Shown: piece after piece, positions 22,972 to 33,205 of the stretch
Position numbering within the stretch: the stretch's first letter is position 1
How the letters are laid out: the number at the start of each line of letters is the position of its first letter
Assembly: GCA_022495005.1 (NCBI GenBank)
Contig: JAGYXB010000458.1
Coordinates: 248,001-312,000, forward strand
DNA from: Rhyacophila brunnea
Taxonomy: Eukaryota > Arthropoda > Insecta > Trichoptera > Rhyacophilidae
DNA: 64,000 nucleotides
Direction: 5' to 3'
Notes under the pieces: model-generated
The model's database searches: none
The model's input: only the letters and a program-made list of their open reading frames with translations
What the model was told of the DNA's origin: nothing
Program-made: the position numbers and the translations under genes

Positions 22972-23527
22972 GTTGGGTTTCGGGAATTTCCCGATGGAAA
23001 TTCTCGAGAAATTTTCGAGATTTTGAATCTCGAGAATTGAAATTTTTAACATTTCGTAATTTTTAATCTTTCTCCGGGATTTGTGATTTCTTTATTATCA
23101 AATATTAATTGAAAAAAAAACGATTTTCTATATGAAAAAAGTGGACACAAAACACAAAACGTTCAAAGACTGATCGAGGCATTTAACACAATTAAACCAA
23201 CGTTGACTCAAAATGAGCGCAATGTTTGCAACATCAAGAAATTTTGTCTCTCAAAACGTACGCGATTGTCAGACGCAGCGATTGATAGTCTTTGTTTTTT
23301 GAAATCCTGTTTTAATAAGTAATGTTTTGAATTACCTTTGTTTTCCTACTTCTATTTTGTTTGTCTTCTTACATGAATAAATAAAAATCATATTTTTTTG
23401 GAATTTGGCTGTTTTTATACTGATTTTAGGATTTTTACAGGTTTTTTGAAAATTTCCCGATATTTCGAGAATTCTCTTCTGGAAATCCCGAATCTCAAGA
23501 TTGAGATTTTCTCGGGAAATACCCAAC
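22972..23527 (+). mobile_element. Deleted hAT-like transposon
   Basis: The ends GTTGGGTTTCGGGAATTTCC and, inverted, GTTGGGTATTTCCCGAGAAA flank subterminal GAATCTCGAG-type repeats on both sides. Between them on the plus strand lies the C-terminal end of a hAT transposase (23152-23322). Most of the transposase is deleted. No 8-bp duplication could be identified, so the exact ends are uncertain by a few bases. Confidence 0.7.
23152..23322 (+). pseudogene. hAT transposase dimerisation-domain fragment
   Basis: The frame reads NVQRLIEAFNTIKPTLTQNE, RNVCNIKKFCLSKRTRLSD and AAIDSLCFLKSCFNK before TAA at 23320-23322. The SKRTRLSD.AID.LCFLKS.F pattern is diagnostic of the C-terminal hAT dimerisation region, where (S/N)ER.FS..G precedes it; here that part has drifted to NERNVCNIKK. 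Confidence 0.8.
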
Positions 23528-24244
23528 TTTATCCGTAAGTAGTTTAATATCCAAGATATTGGCAATCTGATACGACTGGTTTAGTATAAAGAAGTGTACC
23601 TACTGTATGTTGGTAGTAAGCCTATAGTTAGTAGAAGACGATACCAAAAGAAGACTTAGTATTAACCACATATTATAAAAAAAACCATTTACGATACCTA
23701 CGTGTTTTGTTCACTTGGGTGAGCTTTATTTAGTATTAAGTTCATCGCATACTGAAAACTTAGTGATAAACATCTCTGGAAAAAGTAAAATATTATAATT
23801 ATAGAAATATATATTTTACAATCACTGACGACCACTCATGTCGAAAAAACTAAGCCGATGGTCAGTTAGTCGCACCTAGAGGCGCGGTTACTGGGTGGGG
23901 CCGCGCACAGGTATGCGTGGATCGTGTAAACACGCTCACACGTTTATCCCATACAATTAAATTACTCATTAAAACAAAAATGATACCCTTATAATTCATA
24001 AACAACCCTCAGACCATTACCATAACCCGCCGCATGCCGTTCATAAATTAAGTCGCCGTGTTTTTACACACATGCACCTCTTGATGGGGAGGATTTCATT
24101 TTCACGTGTGTGTCACTATTACTAGGAATTTCGTTGATAATATATTATATTTAACAAACGTGAAAAATATAATTTAATGTCACCTCTCTACAAAAGGTCA
24201 ACCATCACCTACCTATATCTGATAAGTATTTCATAAATTATTTT

Positions 24245-24429
24245 GGTACTGTTTGGTTATCAGGAATACAGCGGAAAACACATTTTGAAAATAGCCGATA
24301 AACTGGATTATTTGTTAGGTTAACCTAACTAAACCTAACCTAACCTAAACAAACCCAAACTAACAAAATATAATCCAGTATATCGGGTATTTTAAAAAAG
24401 TGTTTTCCGCTGTATTCCTGAACAGTACC
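24245..24429. mobile_element. Foldback MITE with (TTAGG)n-like core, copy 3
   Basis: 185 bp. Ends GGTACTGTTTGGTTATCAGG and CTGTATTCCTGAACAGTACC; arms continue ATTTTGAAAATAGCCGATAA. The core is GTTAGGTTAACC then CCTAA-type units. A perfect 8-bp duplication ATTATTTT lies at 24237-24244 and 24430-24437, the clearest of the family. Confidence 0.9.
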
Positions 24430-24784
24430 ATTATTTTTTATTTCGTCAGATATTAATACTATATATAACTTCCTATATAAATATTGATCCACTGAATAGA
24501 AGATGGGCCTACGTAAAATATTAGTGTTTTTTTGAGAATTATCATATTATCTCCTTCTGTATTATCATCTTTTTTAGCACTACAGCTCTTGATCGATTTT
24601 AATCCCAGATGATCCGGCTGCATTGCCGAGCACCCTTAAATACCTCGTAGCATAATTCAATATTGTAATAATTAGTAATGACCGTATATTTAGTTTTATT
24701 TTACTCTCAGGATATGCGTACATAGCCCACCTTACTGCTAACTCCTTCATTCATTGGCAATCGGCATTCTATAGACGTTTTATT

Positions 24785-25190
24785 TGGGTCTAGGATGATT
24801 TGGCGCCGGAACAACTAACTGGACGCCACGCAGTTCGAAATTAAATATACGTTAGGTACTTATAGGTACTTTTAAAAAATATATTTAATAATATTATTTA
24901 CATATAAATTATTATATTATGATTTAATAGTTGGTGAGAATTTAAATATGCACACGTAAATAATGATTTAATCGTGCATAATATGTTTAAGTTCCAATGA
25001 AAAAAGAGTTTTTTTATTTTATATAAAGCATGGTAATTATTCACAATCCCCAATAACAAACATTATGTAAAATGAATTAAAAATACTAAGCAGTAGATAA
25101 AAACTGATTAAAATACCTCGTCTACGTTCTGTATATGTGTCTACGACAGTGCGGCGTCCAATTGTCCTGGCGTCTAGTTGTCCCATTCCC
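24785..25190. mobile_element. 400-bp MITE, copy 3
   Basis: Begins TGGGTCTAGGATGATTTGGC and ends GTCTAGTTGTCCCATTCCC. The interior matches the other copies (GATTTAATCGTGCATAATAT, AGTTCCAATGAAAAAAGAGT, TACCTCGTCTACGTTCTGTA). Flanks GTTTTATT (24777-24784) and CTTTTATT (25190-25197) match at 7 of 8 positions. Confidence 0.85.
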
Positions 25191-25379
25191 TTTTATTCCA
25201 GTACAATTTCTGCATTTTAATATGCCACGTCTTTTTGCCCACTTAAAGTGAATACCTATTTTTTTTTAAATTTAATTATATTGCTCAATTTATTTAAAAC
25301 TAGTACTTTTTCTACTATCTTTTTTTTTTACAACTCGTACTATTTAAATGTATACATCATGTTGTAAATATCTTGAATT

Positions 25380-25490
25380 CTTCTTCTTGTTGTACCATCC
25401 CCTAGCGGAGGTCAGCCACCATCAAAGCAATCTTCGATGTGTCGTCTGCTACCCGGAACAGTTCAATCCTCGTACCAATCACGGAGGTTC
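25380..25490 (-). mobile_element. LINE RT tail, ELFRVADDTSKIA family
   Basis: On the minus strand the last residues read ELFRVADDTSKIALMVADLR before a stop, with a GAAGAAGAA tail. This is a common C-terminal end of insect LINE proteins. It abuts the TTAA start of the next element at 25491, which may have inserted into it. Confidence 0.65.
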
Positions 25491-26150
25491 TTAAGGGGGG
25501 ACATGCTCAGCGTAGGTCAAAATGGAGCTTTTGTTCTATTTTCAAAGCATGATCCTGGACATACCTTAAACATTGTAGATAATCTATTTATATAATTTTG
25601 AAGCCTTATTATCCGTTATATTTATTTTAATCATTTGATGACTGCATAAAGTATTTTTATTACATAAAATAGTATTCTTTTAAACCTCTCGATCTAATGT
25701 TTTAGAGTATAGTCATATTTCAGTACATTAATGTGCAGTGGTGTTAAGATTTTTTGCATTTATTAATTTTTAAACGCATTTATAAAACCATCAGTATAAT
25801 TTATATTGACATTAATATAGTGAAATATTTACGATAAAAAATTATATTGATAATCTCTGTGATCCCAAAATTTGACAAGAATTGGGCATTTTATTATTCA
25901 AAAGATGGGTAAGATTAACACATTTGAAGATAATTCTAAAGATACTCATTATAAGCTATGTTTTTGACCATTTAAGTGTGATAAACATCTTATGAATAAT
26001 GATTGCTTTATAATAATTATTGACCTAAGAATAAGGTAGTGTTTTTTTGAAATACGCCATTTCTTTTGTCATTCCCCAGTGGTTAAGCTACAACATACGG
26101 CCGTAGCCATAAATTAACAAACTATAATTATTGAAGTAGGGAGTAAAATG
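25491..26150 (+). mobile_element. TTAA-flanked repeat R, copy 1 (left part)
   Basis: Starts TTAAGGGGGGACATGCTCAG, then GGTCAAAATGGAGC. The segment through GAAGTAGGGAGTAAAATG is matched over its length, in inverted orientation, by 38280-38745 and 38885-39153. Both copies begin exactly at TTAA, which points to a TTAA-targeting superfamily (piggyBac or Kolobok type). No transposase coding was found. The copy continues after two later insertions, ending around 28.1 kb. Confidence 0.7.
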
Positions 26151-26430
26151 ATTGTTGTTTTTATTTGATAAAACGCAATTTTTTTTTGTATTACTTATTC
26201 CACTTTTATATAATAGATTAGGACCGGTTTCGTCTGCCTCATAGGGACATTTTCAACTTTTTGAGTTGAAAATGTCCCTCTGAGGCGGACGAAGCTGGTC
26301 TTAATCTATTATATAAAAGTGGATTAAGTACTACATAAAACAAAAAAAATGCGTTTTATTAAATAAAAACAACAATACAATGGCAGTTCCACCATGAATT
26401 GACAGTTAACAAAATAAAATTTAAAAAAAT
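26151..26430. mobile_element. 280-bp foldback insertion with 10-bp target-site duplication
   Basis: GAGTAAAATG occurs at 26141-26150 and 26431-26440. Between them 26151-26376 is one near-perfect palindrome: ATTGTTGTTTTTATTTGATA ... CCACTTTTATATAATAGATT ... GGTTTCGTC and GGGACATTTTCAACTT turning at about 26256, then the inverse. A 54-bp non-palindromic stretch (26377-26430) completes the insert. The repeat copy at 38.3 kb reads GGGAGTAAAACGATGTTAAC without the insert, an empty site. A partial relative (GGGCCGGTTTCGTCAGCATC) occurs at 35321. Long arms plus a 9-10 bp duplication suggest a MULE-type foldback. Confidence 0.85.
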
Positions 26431-26466
26431 GAGTAAAATGTTGTTAACGCGCGTATTTGAACATGT

Positions 26467-28055
26467 CGCGACCCGAGAACTACAGGGTTCTAAGTGAACA
26501 ACTGCAGCAAAAAAGGTATGGGCTGTTGAAGTTTTGAACGCTTGTATTTTGTTAATTGTGAATGTTTTCAATATTTTTTTTGATTGAATATGTCAATGAT
26601 GATACTGCCAATACCATACTATCAATAAAACTACGTTAAAACTAGTTTTTAATGGTTAATTTTATATATCATAAATTCAGTTAGAACTTTGTCCACCTGA
26701 AACTCAAACAAATCGCCTTTACTACAAGGTTCTAACTGAAATTTGTATGGAAATCCTGGTGATTCAGGACACACAGTTTCACTTTTCATGTTAAAATACA
26801 TATAATTCTTGAAAGTTATCCAATAAAATATTTTTTTCCGGAGAAAACGTATGGAAATTGTTGGGAAAATGGGAAATTTGGAAAAACTTAAATATTTTTT
26901 TGTAATTTTTGTATAATACCATTTTAAAATGAAAATTATGTTGAAAATATAATTTAATAAAAATACAAAACTATTGTTGATGCACAAACCCAATGTTTAT
27001 TGTTCAATTTCAACTGGCTTATTGTCTTCATCTACGCCAGATACATTTATTGTAATTGTGTATACAAGATTGTTGTTACTAATAGCTGAGGGAATGTTGC
27101 GTAAAAATTCTTCTATTAAATTATTCGCCTCAGTTTTAGAATAAACTTTAAGCCAGCAAGAGGCATATCTTTCAGATCCATCATAACATCATAATGATAT
27201 TGTATAATTAATATACTAAGTCTTTATAGTGTGGGAATTCTCAGGAATAGGGATTTTAGCCATTTCTTCACCTCATCTACTGAGATTTGAATCATCTGAA
27301 ACATTTATATCACTTCCAGGAAGACTTTTAGACCTAAAAATTAAATCAATAAATGAAATAGCGTTAAAATACTCTCAATATTTAAACATTATTATTAATA
27401 AAAGATTAAAGAATAAAGTGTACAATGTTCGTTCGACATTCACATTATTAAAATAATCAATTATGTAGGTATTGACATTAACGGTTTGTGAATATGTAAC
27501 TGTAACGTCGTTTGTAACGAAATTTTAAAAAATAACGATAATATAATTAAATCTTACTTACGTTTCATAATATTATAATTTATCTATTATGAGTTCTCAA
27601 TGTACTGTTGATATAAAATATCACGAAACATTTTTTTGAGGTTATGTATCTCGAAGCTTTAGTAGTTTATGTAAATACTGGTGGTTTATTGATAAATACA
27701 CTGCATGAATACTTAATAATAAATTTAAAATACAAAACAACAAGATTTTACTCTTCATATTGCAATTTAAACCATTTTGACAACTTTAAATGTATTCACA
27801 ACCACGAAATGTCAAAGCACATAGAACTTTGTAGAACGACGGATCTTTTTAGATTATGATAGAACTCTGTAGTACCACAGATATTTTGTAAAGTGCACAT
27901 AGAACTCGGTAGTATTGGGGTTTAATGAAAAAATATAAGAAATATTGACCTCATATTGATATAGTATGTAGATAATGTGACTTGGAAGACTGCCTCATTA
28001 TTACTATAGTTTGGCCAAAAATCGACACTTAGAACCTTGTAGTTCTCGGGTCGCG
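26467..28055. mobile_element. 1589-bp TIR element of uncertain superfamily, 4-bp ATGT duplication
   Basis: The ends CGCGACCCGAGAACTACAGG (26467 on) and, inverted from 28055, CGCGACCCGAGAACTACAAG are 29 of 30 identical over 30 bp. ATGT lies at 26463-26466 and 28056-28059. Removing the insert restores the palindrome GAACATGTACCTA...TAGGTACATGTTC at the end of repeat R. The terminal word AGAACYYTGTAG recurs inside near the right end at about 27819, 27863 and 27899 and near the left end at about 26727, as expected for subterminal transposase-binding sites. Candidate coding remnants are short (see 26997-27188). A 4-bp duplication would fit Chapaev, Sola or similar groups, but this is not established. 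Confidence 0.8.
26997..27188 (-). CDS. Unrecognised open frame within the 1589-bp TIR element
   Basis: A 63-codon minus-strand frame without its own ATG: GSERYASCWLKVYSKTEANN, LIEEFLRNIPSAIS, NNNLVYTITINVSGVDEDNK, PVEIEQ, stop at 26997-26999. Its balanced composition and codon use look more protein-like than the surrounding frames. Farther upstream on the same strand a frame reads SLPGSDINVSDDSNLS and AKIPIPENSHTIK, interrupted by one stop. These may be exon remnants of the element's own gene. No known domain is recognised. Confidence 0.35.
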   Translation of the reverse strand, partial: CYDGSERYASCWLKVYSKTEANNLIEEFLRNIPSAISNNNLVYTITINVSGVDEDNKPVEIEQ

Positions 28056-28110
28056 ATGTACCTAACCGATTTTTTTTAAACGGTAGGTACATGTTCAATT
28101 CTAATAAGCA
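28056..28110 (+). mobile_element. Repeat R, copy 1 (right remnant)
   Basis: ATGTACCTAACCGATTTTTT then AAACGGTAGGTACATGTTC completes a palindrome with the GAACATGT at 26459-26466. The corresponding place in the 38.3 kb copy reads AAACGGTACATGTTC. Confidence 0.5.
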
Positions 28111-29545
28111 TTGGTTGTGTTTTTAATGTAAAATTTTTTTTTAGATAGAATACGTATATTATAAAATAATAATATCAAAGATAAGATATTCAAAATTTAA
28201 AAATTTAGTTCTAATGCTTCGTTATTATAGTGCTGTACCACTTTTTATCATTCCAGTTGACCACTGCTTACTTTTAAATCTTTCGTTTTAATTTCCTCCT
28301 GTTATAATGAAATTTGCGGTTAAATTTACGGCTAGAAAAGAGCTGTATCACTTTGTGCATGCACTAAAGACACTTTTCAGTACGATTTATAGTTCTTTGT
28401 ACCTAGTTATATGGGTGCACACTTAGCTAGCACATTACTTTTTTTTATTGTGACAATACTGTCGTAGGGCCAACATTTTTTTTCTAACCAAAATATTTTG
28501 GTGGTATTCCATAGTTTTTTTTTAAATAAATATATTTATTCATAAATATTTTTAAGTATATACCTACATAATTTCAAACGTGTGTAAGTACGTAATAAAA
28601 TTATCCAGGACAATTCAGTAGTTATTAAAATTATGTTTGTTCTAAAGTCGGTTTAATCTATCACCTAATTTTTGACTATTTATAAACGGCAAATGCATTC
28701 TATAATGAAAATGTCTATAGGTTCGAATATAAATGTGAATAACATTCATAAACGCATACTAATAAAAACAGTTAGAAAATAATGTAGTAAATTAATAATA
28801 ACATATATTATTACAATAATTAGGTAGATTTGATATAGGTACTTGAACGTGCTGTGTAAAGGTTGAATATTAAAAGTTTTCATAATATTCTTTTAGACCT
28901 AAGCCTATTTTAAATTTGTTGACGTTATAGGAAAGATGTACATGTGATTATTATGCCCTATCTTTTGTCATTATATAAATTAATATTCTATACTATTATG
29001 TATATAAAATATAATAATCCCAAAAAAATATCATATTACTGTTTTATTGTAAACACGTTATATTTTGGCACATCATTTATATTATGTACATCTTACAAAA
29101 ATTAAAATAAAGAATTAGAGAGTACATACTCAACAAAATATTTATTTACTGAAAAGCTTGATTGACTATGAATATACATGGTATTGAACATGTCAATATA
29201 CACAACAACTATTCAAAAGAAATTAAATCTTTCATATTATTCAAATATTGCATTAAAATGTTTGATTTACAAAAATCAACGTCAAATGAGTCACGATATT
29301 TATTTATCAAATGGAGATACTAGACCGGATTATAGTCAAGATCTTGGAGTAGCTAAAGAATGAATAAATTGTCGTTTTAAAATCTAATATTATAATATAA
29401 GCAATCAAACATTATATAAAAATATAATGAGAACAGTGAAAAGATTTCTGAGTGAGTTAAGCTCACATTAAAAAAAATATAGCCCATGTGAATTCATATT
29501 CACGAAAGTGTAATATGCTATATTTGTTTGCAACGCATCTTCGCT
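28111..29545. other. No recognisable gene
   Basis: AT-rich with ATTATAAT-type words. The 61-codon plus frame at 29178-29363 ending DTRPDYSQDLGVAKE has no recognised family and is short enough to be chance. Confidence 0.4.
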
Positions 29546-29553
29546 ATTAATAT

Positions 29554-29962
29554 CATGGCCCCCACACCATGATGCAGGCCCCCAGGCCAGGCTCTTTGGT
29601 AGCCCCCCTACCTATCACTAAGATTAAAGGAAGTATGGCGCTCTACAGTAACGTTTTTCAAATGGTGTTCGAGGTAAAATTAAGAGCACTCAGTAGGTAT
29701 ATTTTTTAGCTATTTTTAGTATTTTTTAATACATCCATTTAAAACTGTCAAATTTTCGAGTATCGCCACAAATCAAAAATTGCATCGCATAACTACATAT
29801 TTTAAAACCATAATCAACACACATGAAGTAAATTAGCGCTGCAGGCGACTTTTTTACTATTAATTATTGTCAATTTGTGATGGGTGTGTATCTCTCTTAT
29901 ATGGTTGACCCACCACGCCGGGCCCCTGGGCTAAAGCCCTGTCAGTCCTTGTGGGGGCCATG
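29554..29962. mobile_element. hAT-like MITE with 8-bp target-site duplication
   Basis: The termini CATGGCCCCCACA and TGTGGGGGCCATG are perfect inverted repeats, followed inside by GGCCCCCAGGCC on the left and GGGCCCCTGGGC on the right. Flanks ATTAATAT (29546-29553) and ATTAAGAT (29963-29970) match at 7 of 8. A C(A/T).GG(C/G) start and 8-bp duplication are hAT features. The AT-rich interior has no coding sequence. Confidence 0.85.
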
Positions 29963-30536
29963 ATTAAGATGTTAAGCACACGTCTTCATTTTATTTATAA
30001 GATTTTCATCAAGTGCACATGAATCTACAATTTGGTGGCGAAAGTAGGCTTATCCTTCAAAGGGTTCGGGTTTATTTTTGATGAAGTCACAAAACATATA
30101 CCCATATGATTTTTTCAAGCGTTTATATTTCTGTGATATAATATATCACTAGGAGCAGTAATGGGCCTTGTGGTCTGTAGTAGTTTTAAAAATACTAACA
30201 AGAATGGCAAAATTATAATTTGAACCACGCATGAGTCGAAAAAGTATTCAGTTTTTTTTTATTTTTGAGTGTAGATAAAAGTAATGTATTTAAGTATTAG
30301 AGGCACGCACACTGTGATAGCTTGTAAGCTCGCGGGGTCATTATGCAGCGGACGACAATGTTTTTATTATTATTCCAGAAATTATTTTTTTCATTAGCTA
30401 ATTGAAGCCTAACAACGAGTCTTGCTCGCATACTACCGTATATACATATACTGGGTTATTCAAATCTGCTTTGATATTATTCAATAAAATTGTTTTATTT
30501 AAATATTTTAAAATAAAAAAAAATATATTAAAAAGT

Positions 30537-30946
30537 CATCATCATCATCAGGGGCGCGACAACCCGGTGTGGGTCCTGGCCTCCTCCAACAGCTCCCTCC
30601 ACCTGTCCCTATCCAGTGTGGCCGCTTTCCAGTTTGGTACCCCCAGAATACGGCAGTCACTGGCAGCTCCATCCAACCAGCGAATCTTTGGCCTCCCTCT
30701 TCTTCTACATCCTATTGGATTGCTGGACATCACTCTCTTTGCCGGTTCATTGTCATTCATACGGTGCACATGACCTAGCCATCGCAGTCTCCCAATCTTA
30801 ATTGATTGAACTGCGCTGCAATCTTCGTACAGCCCGTAGAGCTCAGCATTATAATATCTTCTCCTCCAATTGGTGCCATCCCTGATCGGTCCATATATAC
30901 GGCGTAAAAGTACCATAATATTATGCATGTATCTACCTTTAAACAT
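30537..30946 (-). mobile_element. LINE RT C-terminus, NPIGCRRRGRPKIRW family, intact frame
   Basis: A 132-codon open frame: LLRRIYGPIRDGTNWRRRY, NAELYGLYEDC, GRLRWLGHVHRMNDNEPAKR, GCRRRGRPKIRWLDGAASDC, TLDRDRWRELLEEARTHTGL and SRP, then a GATGATGAT tail. RRIYGP.RD, R..WLGHV.RM, R.GRP..RW.D and DR..WR are the standard C-terminal blocks of insect endonuclease/RT LINEs. The frame is unbroken, so this copy is younger than the other RT tails here. Homology begins around 30914; the upstream ATG at 30946 is probably flanking DNA, not a true start. Confidence 0.9.
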
Positions 30947-31289
30947 GACTAAATGGACACTGTTTCTAAATGAGGCTGTAATATAAAAAAACCATCGGTG
31001 ACAAAAAATCAGCTGATGTGCATTATAATATTAGATGAAAATGGTTTATTATACCTAGGTCTCATCTCAATATAAAATTTAAATAATTTACATAGGTAAT
31101 ATAAATATTTATAATAACATTTCCATAGAAGTTAGTATCTAGATAATATGTTACAATTTTATATAGTTCTGAATTTCTACCGAATCAGCTGGCTTAGTTT
31201 TTTTGTCAGCCCAATATATCTTTGATATATATAATTTTGAAAATACTTCTGAGAAAATATTATAAAATCATAACCAATAGATAAAATCT

Positions 31290-31480
31290 TTTTGAAAAAA
31301 GGAAGACACCCCGCAGGAATCGAAGCTGTTTCTCTTGGGTATCGCGCCCACGCATATAGACCACTATTCTAAAGGAGTCATACTTAATTTCGACAAATTT
31401 TAACTAATGGCTTTTAATACTCTCTGAAGCGTTTTCCAAATTGAGCTACTATTGGCGATCGACTTTTGTATTTTTAATTA
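31290..31480 (-). mobile_element. SINE-like composite repeat, copy 3
   Basis: CTCTGAAGCGTTTTCCAAAT and CGATCGACTTTTGTATTTTT correspond to CTCTGAAACGTTTTCTAAAT and CAGTCAGCTTTTGTATTTTA at 8530-8588. The middle contains a decayed box B (CGCAGGAATCGAAGCTG reversed). Confidence 0.5.
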
Positions 31481-31664
31481 AAGTAGGTATTACATTAATA
31501 ATTACTAACCGACGTCACGGATCACTCCAAGATTTTTTTTTGTAACTCACTTGAAATTGCTAATAATTTTTAATTAACTAGTTTTTTATCTTTAATAGAA
31601 AATAATTTTTATTTGCGTGTTTTATAAACAATATTTTCTTTTAATACGTGTACGCCCACGATGG

Positions 31665-31780
31665 TCATGCTTATAATGTCAAGTGCCCTAGATTTAAATC
31701 CCGGATTTGGAAAAAAATACATGTTATTTTTCAATGTATGCTAGGACCCAGAGTATGAACATAATAGGTTGAGTAAGTAT
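31665..31780 (+). mobile_element. tRNA-derived SINE fragment
   Basis: A box B-like GATTTAAATCCCGGATTTGG is followed by TTATTTTTCAATGTATGCTA and GGACCCAGAGTATGAACATA, parallel to the SINE body at 36980-37045 and 48843-48900 (inverted). Confidence 0.45.
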
Positions 31781-31975
31781 CTAAAATCTATTTCTCGTAT
31801 AGCAATAATCTGTTGTAATGTAAATACGTCCATAAAAGATTCTTTACAAGGTACAAGCAGCATAATATATTTATTTTAAATATACCAACTAAGCTTATTT
31901 ATATCCAGAAAACATGCTTAATATTTTTTAAATGGTGCCGTAAAACATTTCTCAACTCTAATAACTTTCACCATC

Positions 31976-32271
31976 TTCTTCTTCTTCTTCCACGGCGCTA
32001 CATTCTGAGGTGGGATTTGGCCTCCTTTACAACCGCTTTCCACTCACTCCGGTCACTCGATACACTTCTCCAGTTACCGGGTCTTCCTATATGAAGCCAG
32101 TCCAATTCTACGGCGTCAGCCCATCTCCTTCTTGGACGGCCTCTGGGTCTCTTCCGTTGGGGTAGCTACTTCGTCATGATCCTTAACGCTCTAACTTCAG
32201 GCATTCTCTCCACATGTCCCGCCCATCGTAGTCTTTGAGACTTACAGTATCTTATGATTGTTTGCTGTTCA
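31976..32271 (-). mobile_element. 5'-truncated LINE insertion with 13-bp target-site duplication
   Basis: Same family as 11374-11725, opposite orientation. The reverse strand reads RLRWAGHVERMPEVRA, then KRPRGRPRRRWADAVELDW and NWRSVSSDRSEWKAVVKEAK, with an in-frame TAG where the family has a sense codon (IMTK* versus IMTMW), and a GAAGAAGAAG tail. AACTTTCACCATC flanks it perfectly at 31963-31975 and 32272-32284. The two copies are truncated within about 50 bp of the same point. Confidence 0.9.
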
Positions 32272-32799
32272 AACTTTCACCATCAAATTATTTAAACTAA
32301 AACGAATTCCAATAGTAACTATCCAAAGGTCCAAACCCTTACAAGAGATACAGGACTTATCCCACATCAGTTAGTATTATATTATATTATACTAAACCTA
32401 CATATTATATAGTGGCTATTGTTTCGTTTTCAAATAATAAAATTTTAAACAAATTTATGAAATACACTGTAATTTAGATGAAAACCAGGAGGGGCTATTT
32501 ATTCATAGTAATAAACACGAAACACGAAACGGGGTGGGGGCGAATGCACTCCCAGCACCCCCAGCACCCCACTCGCGGCCGATTGTTGACCTTAAATGTC
32601 CATCCCTTTTTTTATTCGCAAAAGAGTGACAATATTAATTTCCACCACTACGCCACCCCTGTGTGCATAGATATTGTTTTGACCAGAACCGAAGTGGAAG
32701 TCAGTTTTGTAAGATATCTAGTATATAATAGTATCTTAACAGATTTTTGCGTTAAATCATAAACAAAATTCCCGTTAATACTTACGTAAGCTTAATTGG

Positions 32800-33205
32800 G
32801 GATGGGACAACTGGACGCAAAGACAATTGGACGCCGCACTGACGTAGACACTTTTACAGAACGTAGACGAGGAATTTTAATCAGTTTATATCTACTACTT
32901 AGTAGTTTTAATTCATTTCACTCTTAACATAATGTTTTTATTAGGGATTGAAAATTACCATGCCTAAGGCTTTATATAAAACAAAAAAACTCTTTTTTCA
33001 TTGGAACTTAAACATATGCATGATTAAATCATTATTTACGTGTGCATATTTAAATTCTCACCAACTATTAAATCATTATATAATAATTTAAATATAAATA
33101 ATCATATTAAATATTTTTTTAAAAGTACCTATAAGTACCTAACGTCTATTTAATTTCGAATTGCGTAGCGTCCAGTTGTCCCGGCGCCAAATCGTCCTAG
33201 ACCCA
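32800..33205. mobile_element. 400-bp MITE, copy 4
   Basis: Inverted relative to copies 2 and 3: begins GGGGATGGGACAACTGGACG and ends GGCGCCAAATCGTCCTAGAC plus CCA. The interior matches (TTGGAACTTAAACATATGCA, GTACCTATAAGTACCTAACG). The flanks CTTAATT and CTTAAATA are similar, suggesting a decayed duplication. Confidence 0.8.

Noticed and set aside
26649..26993. 114-codon minus ORF as the transposase of the 1589-bp element
   Set aside because: The first 60 residues are low-complexity read-through of AT-rich DNA and no DDE motif is visible.
32520..32660. GC-rich patch with CACCCCCAGCACCCC as a CpG-island promoter
   Set aside because: Too short, few CpGs, no start site or adjacent gene.
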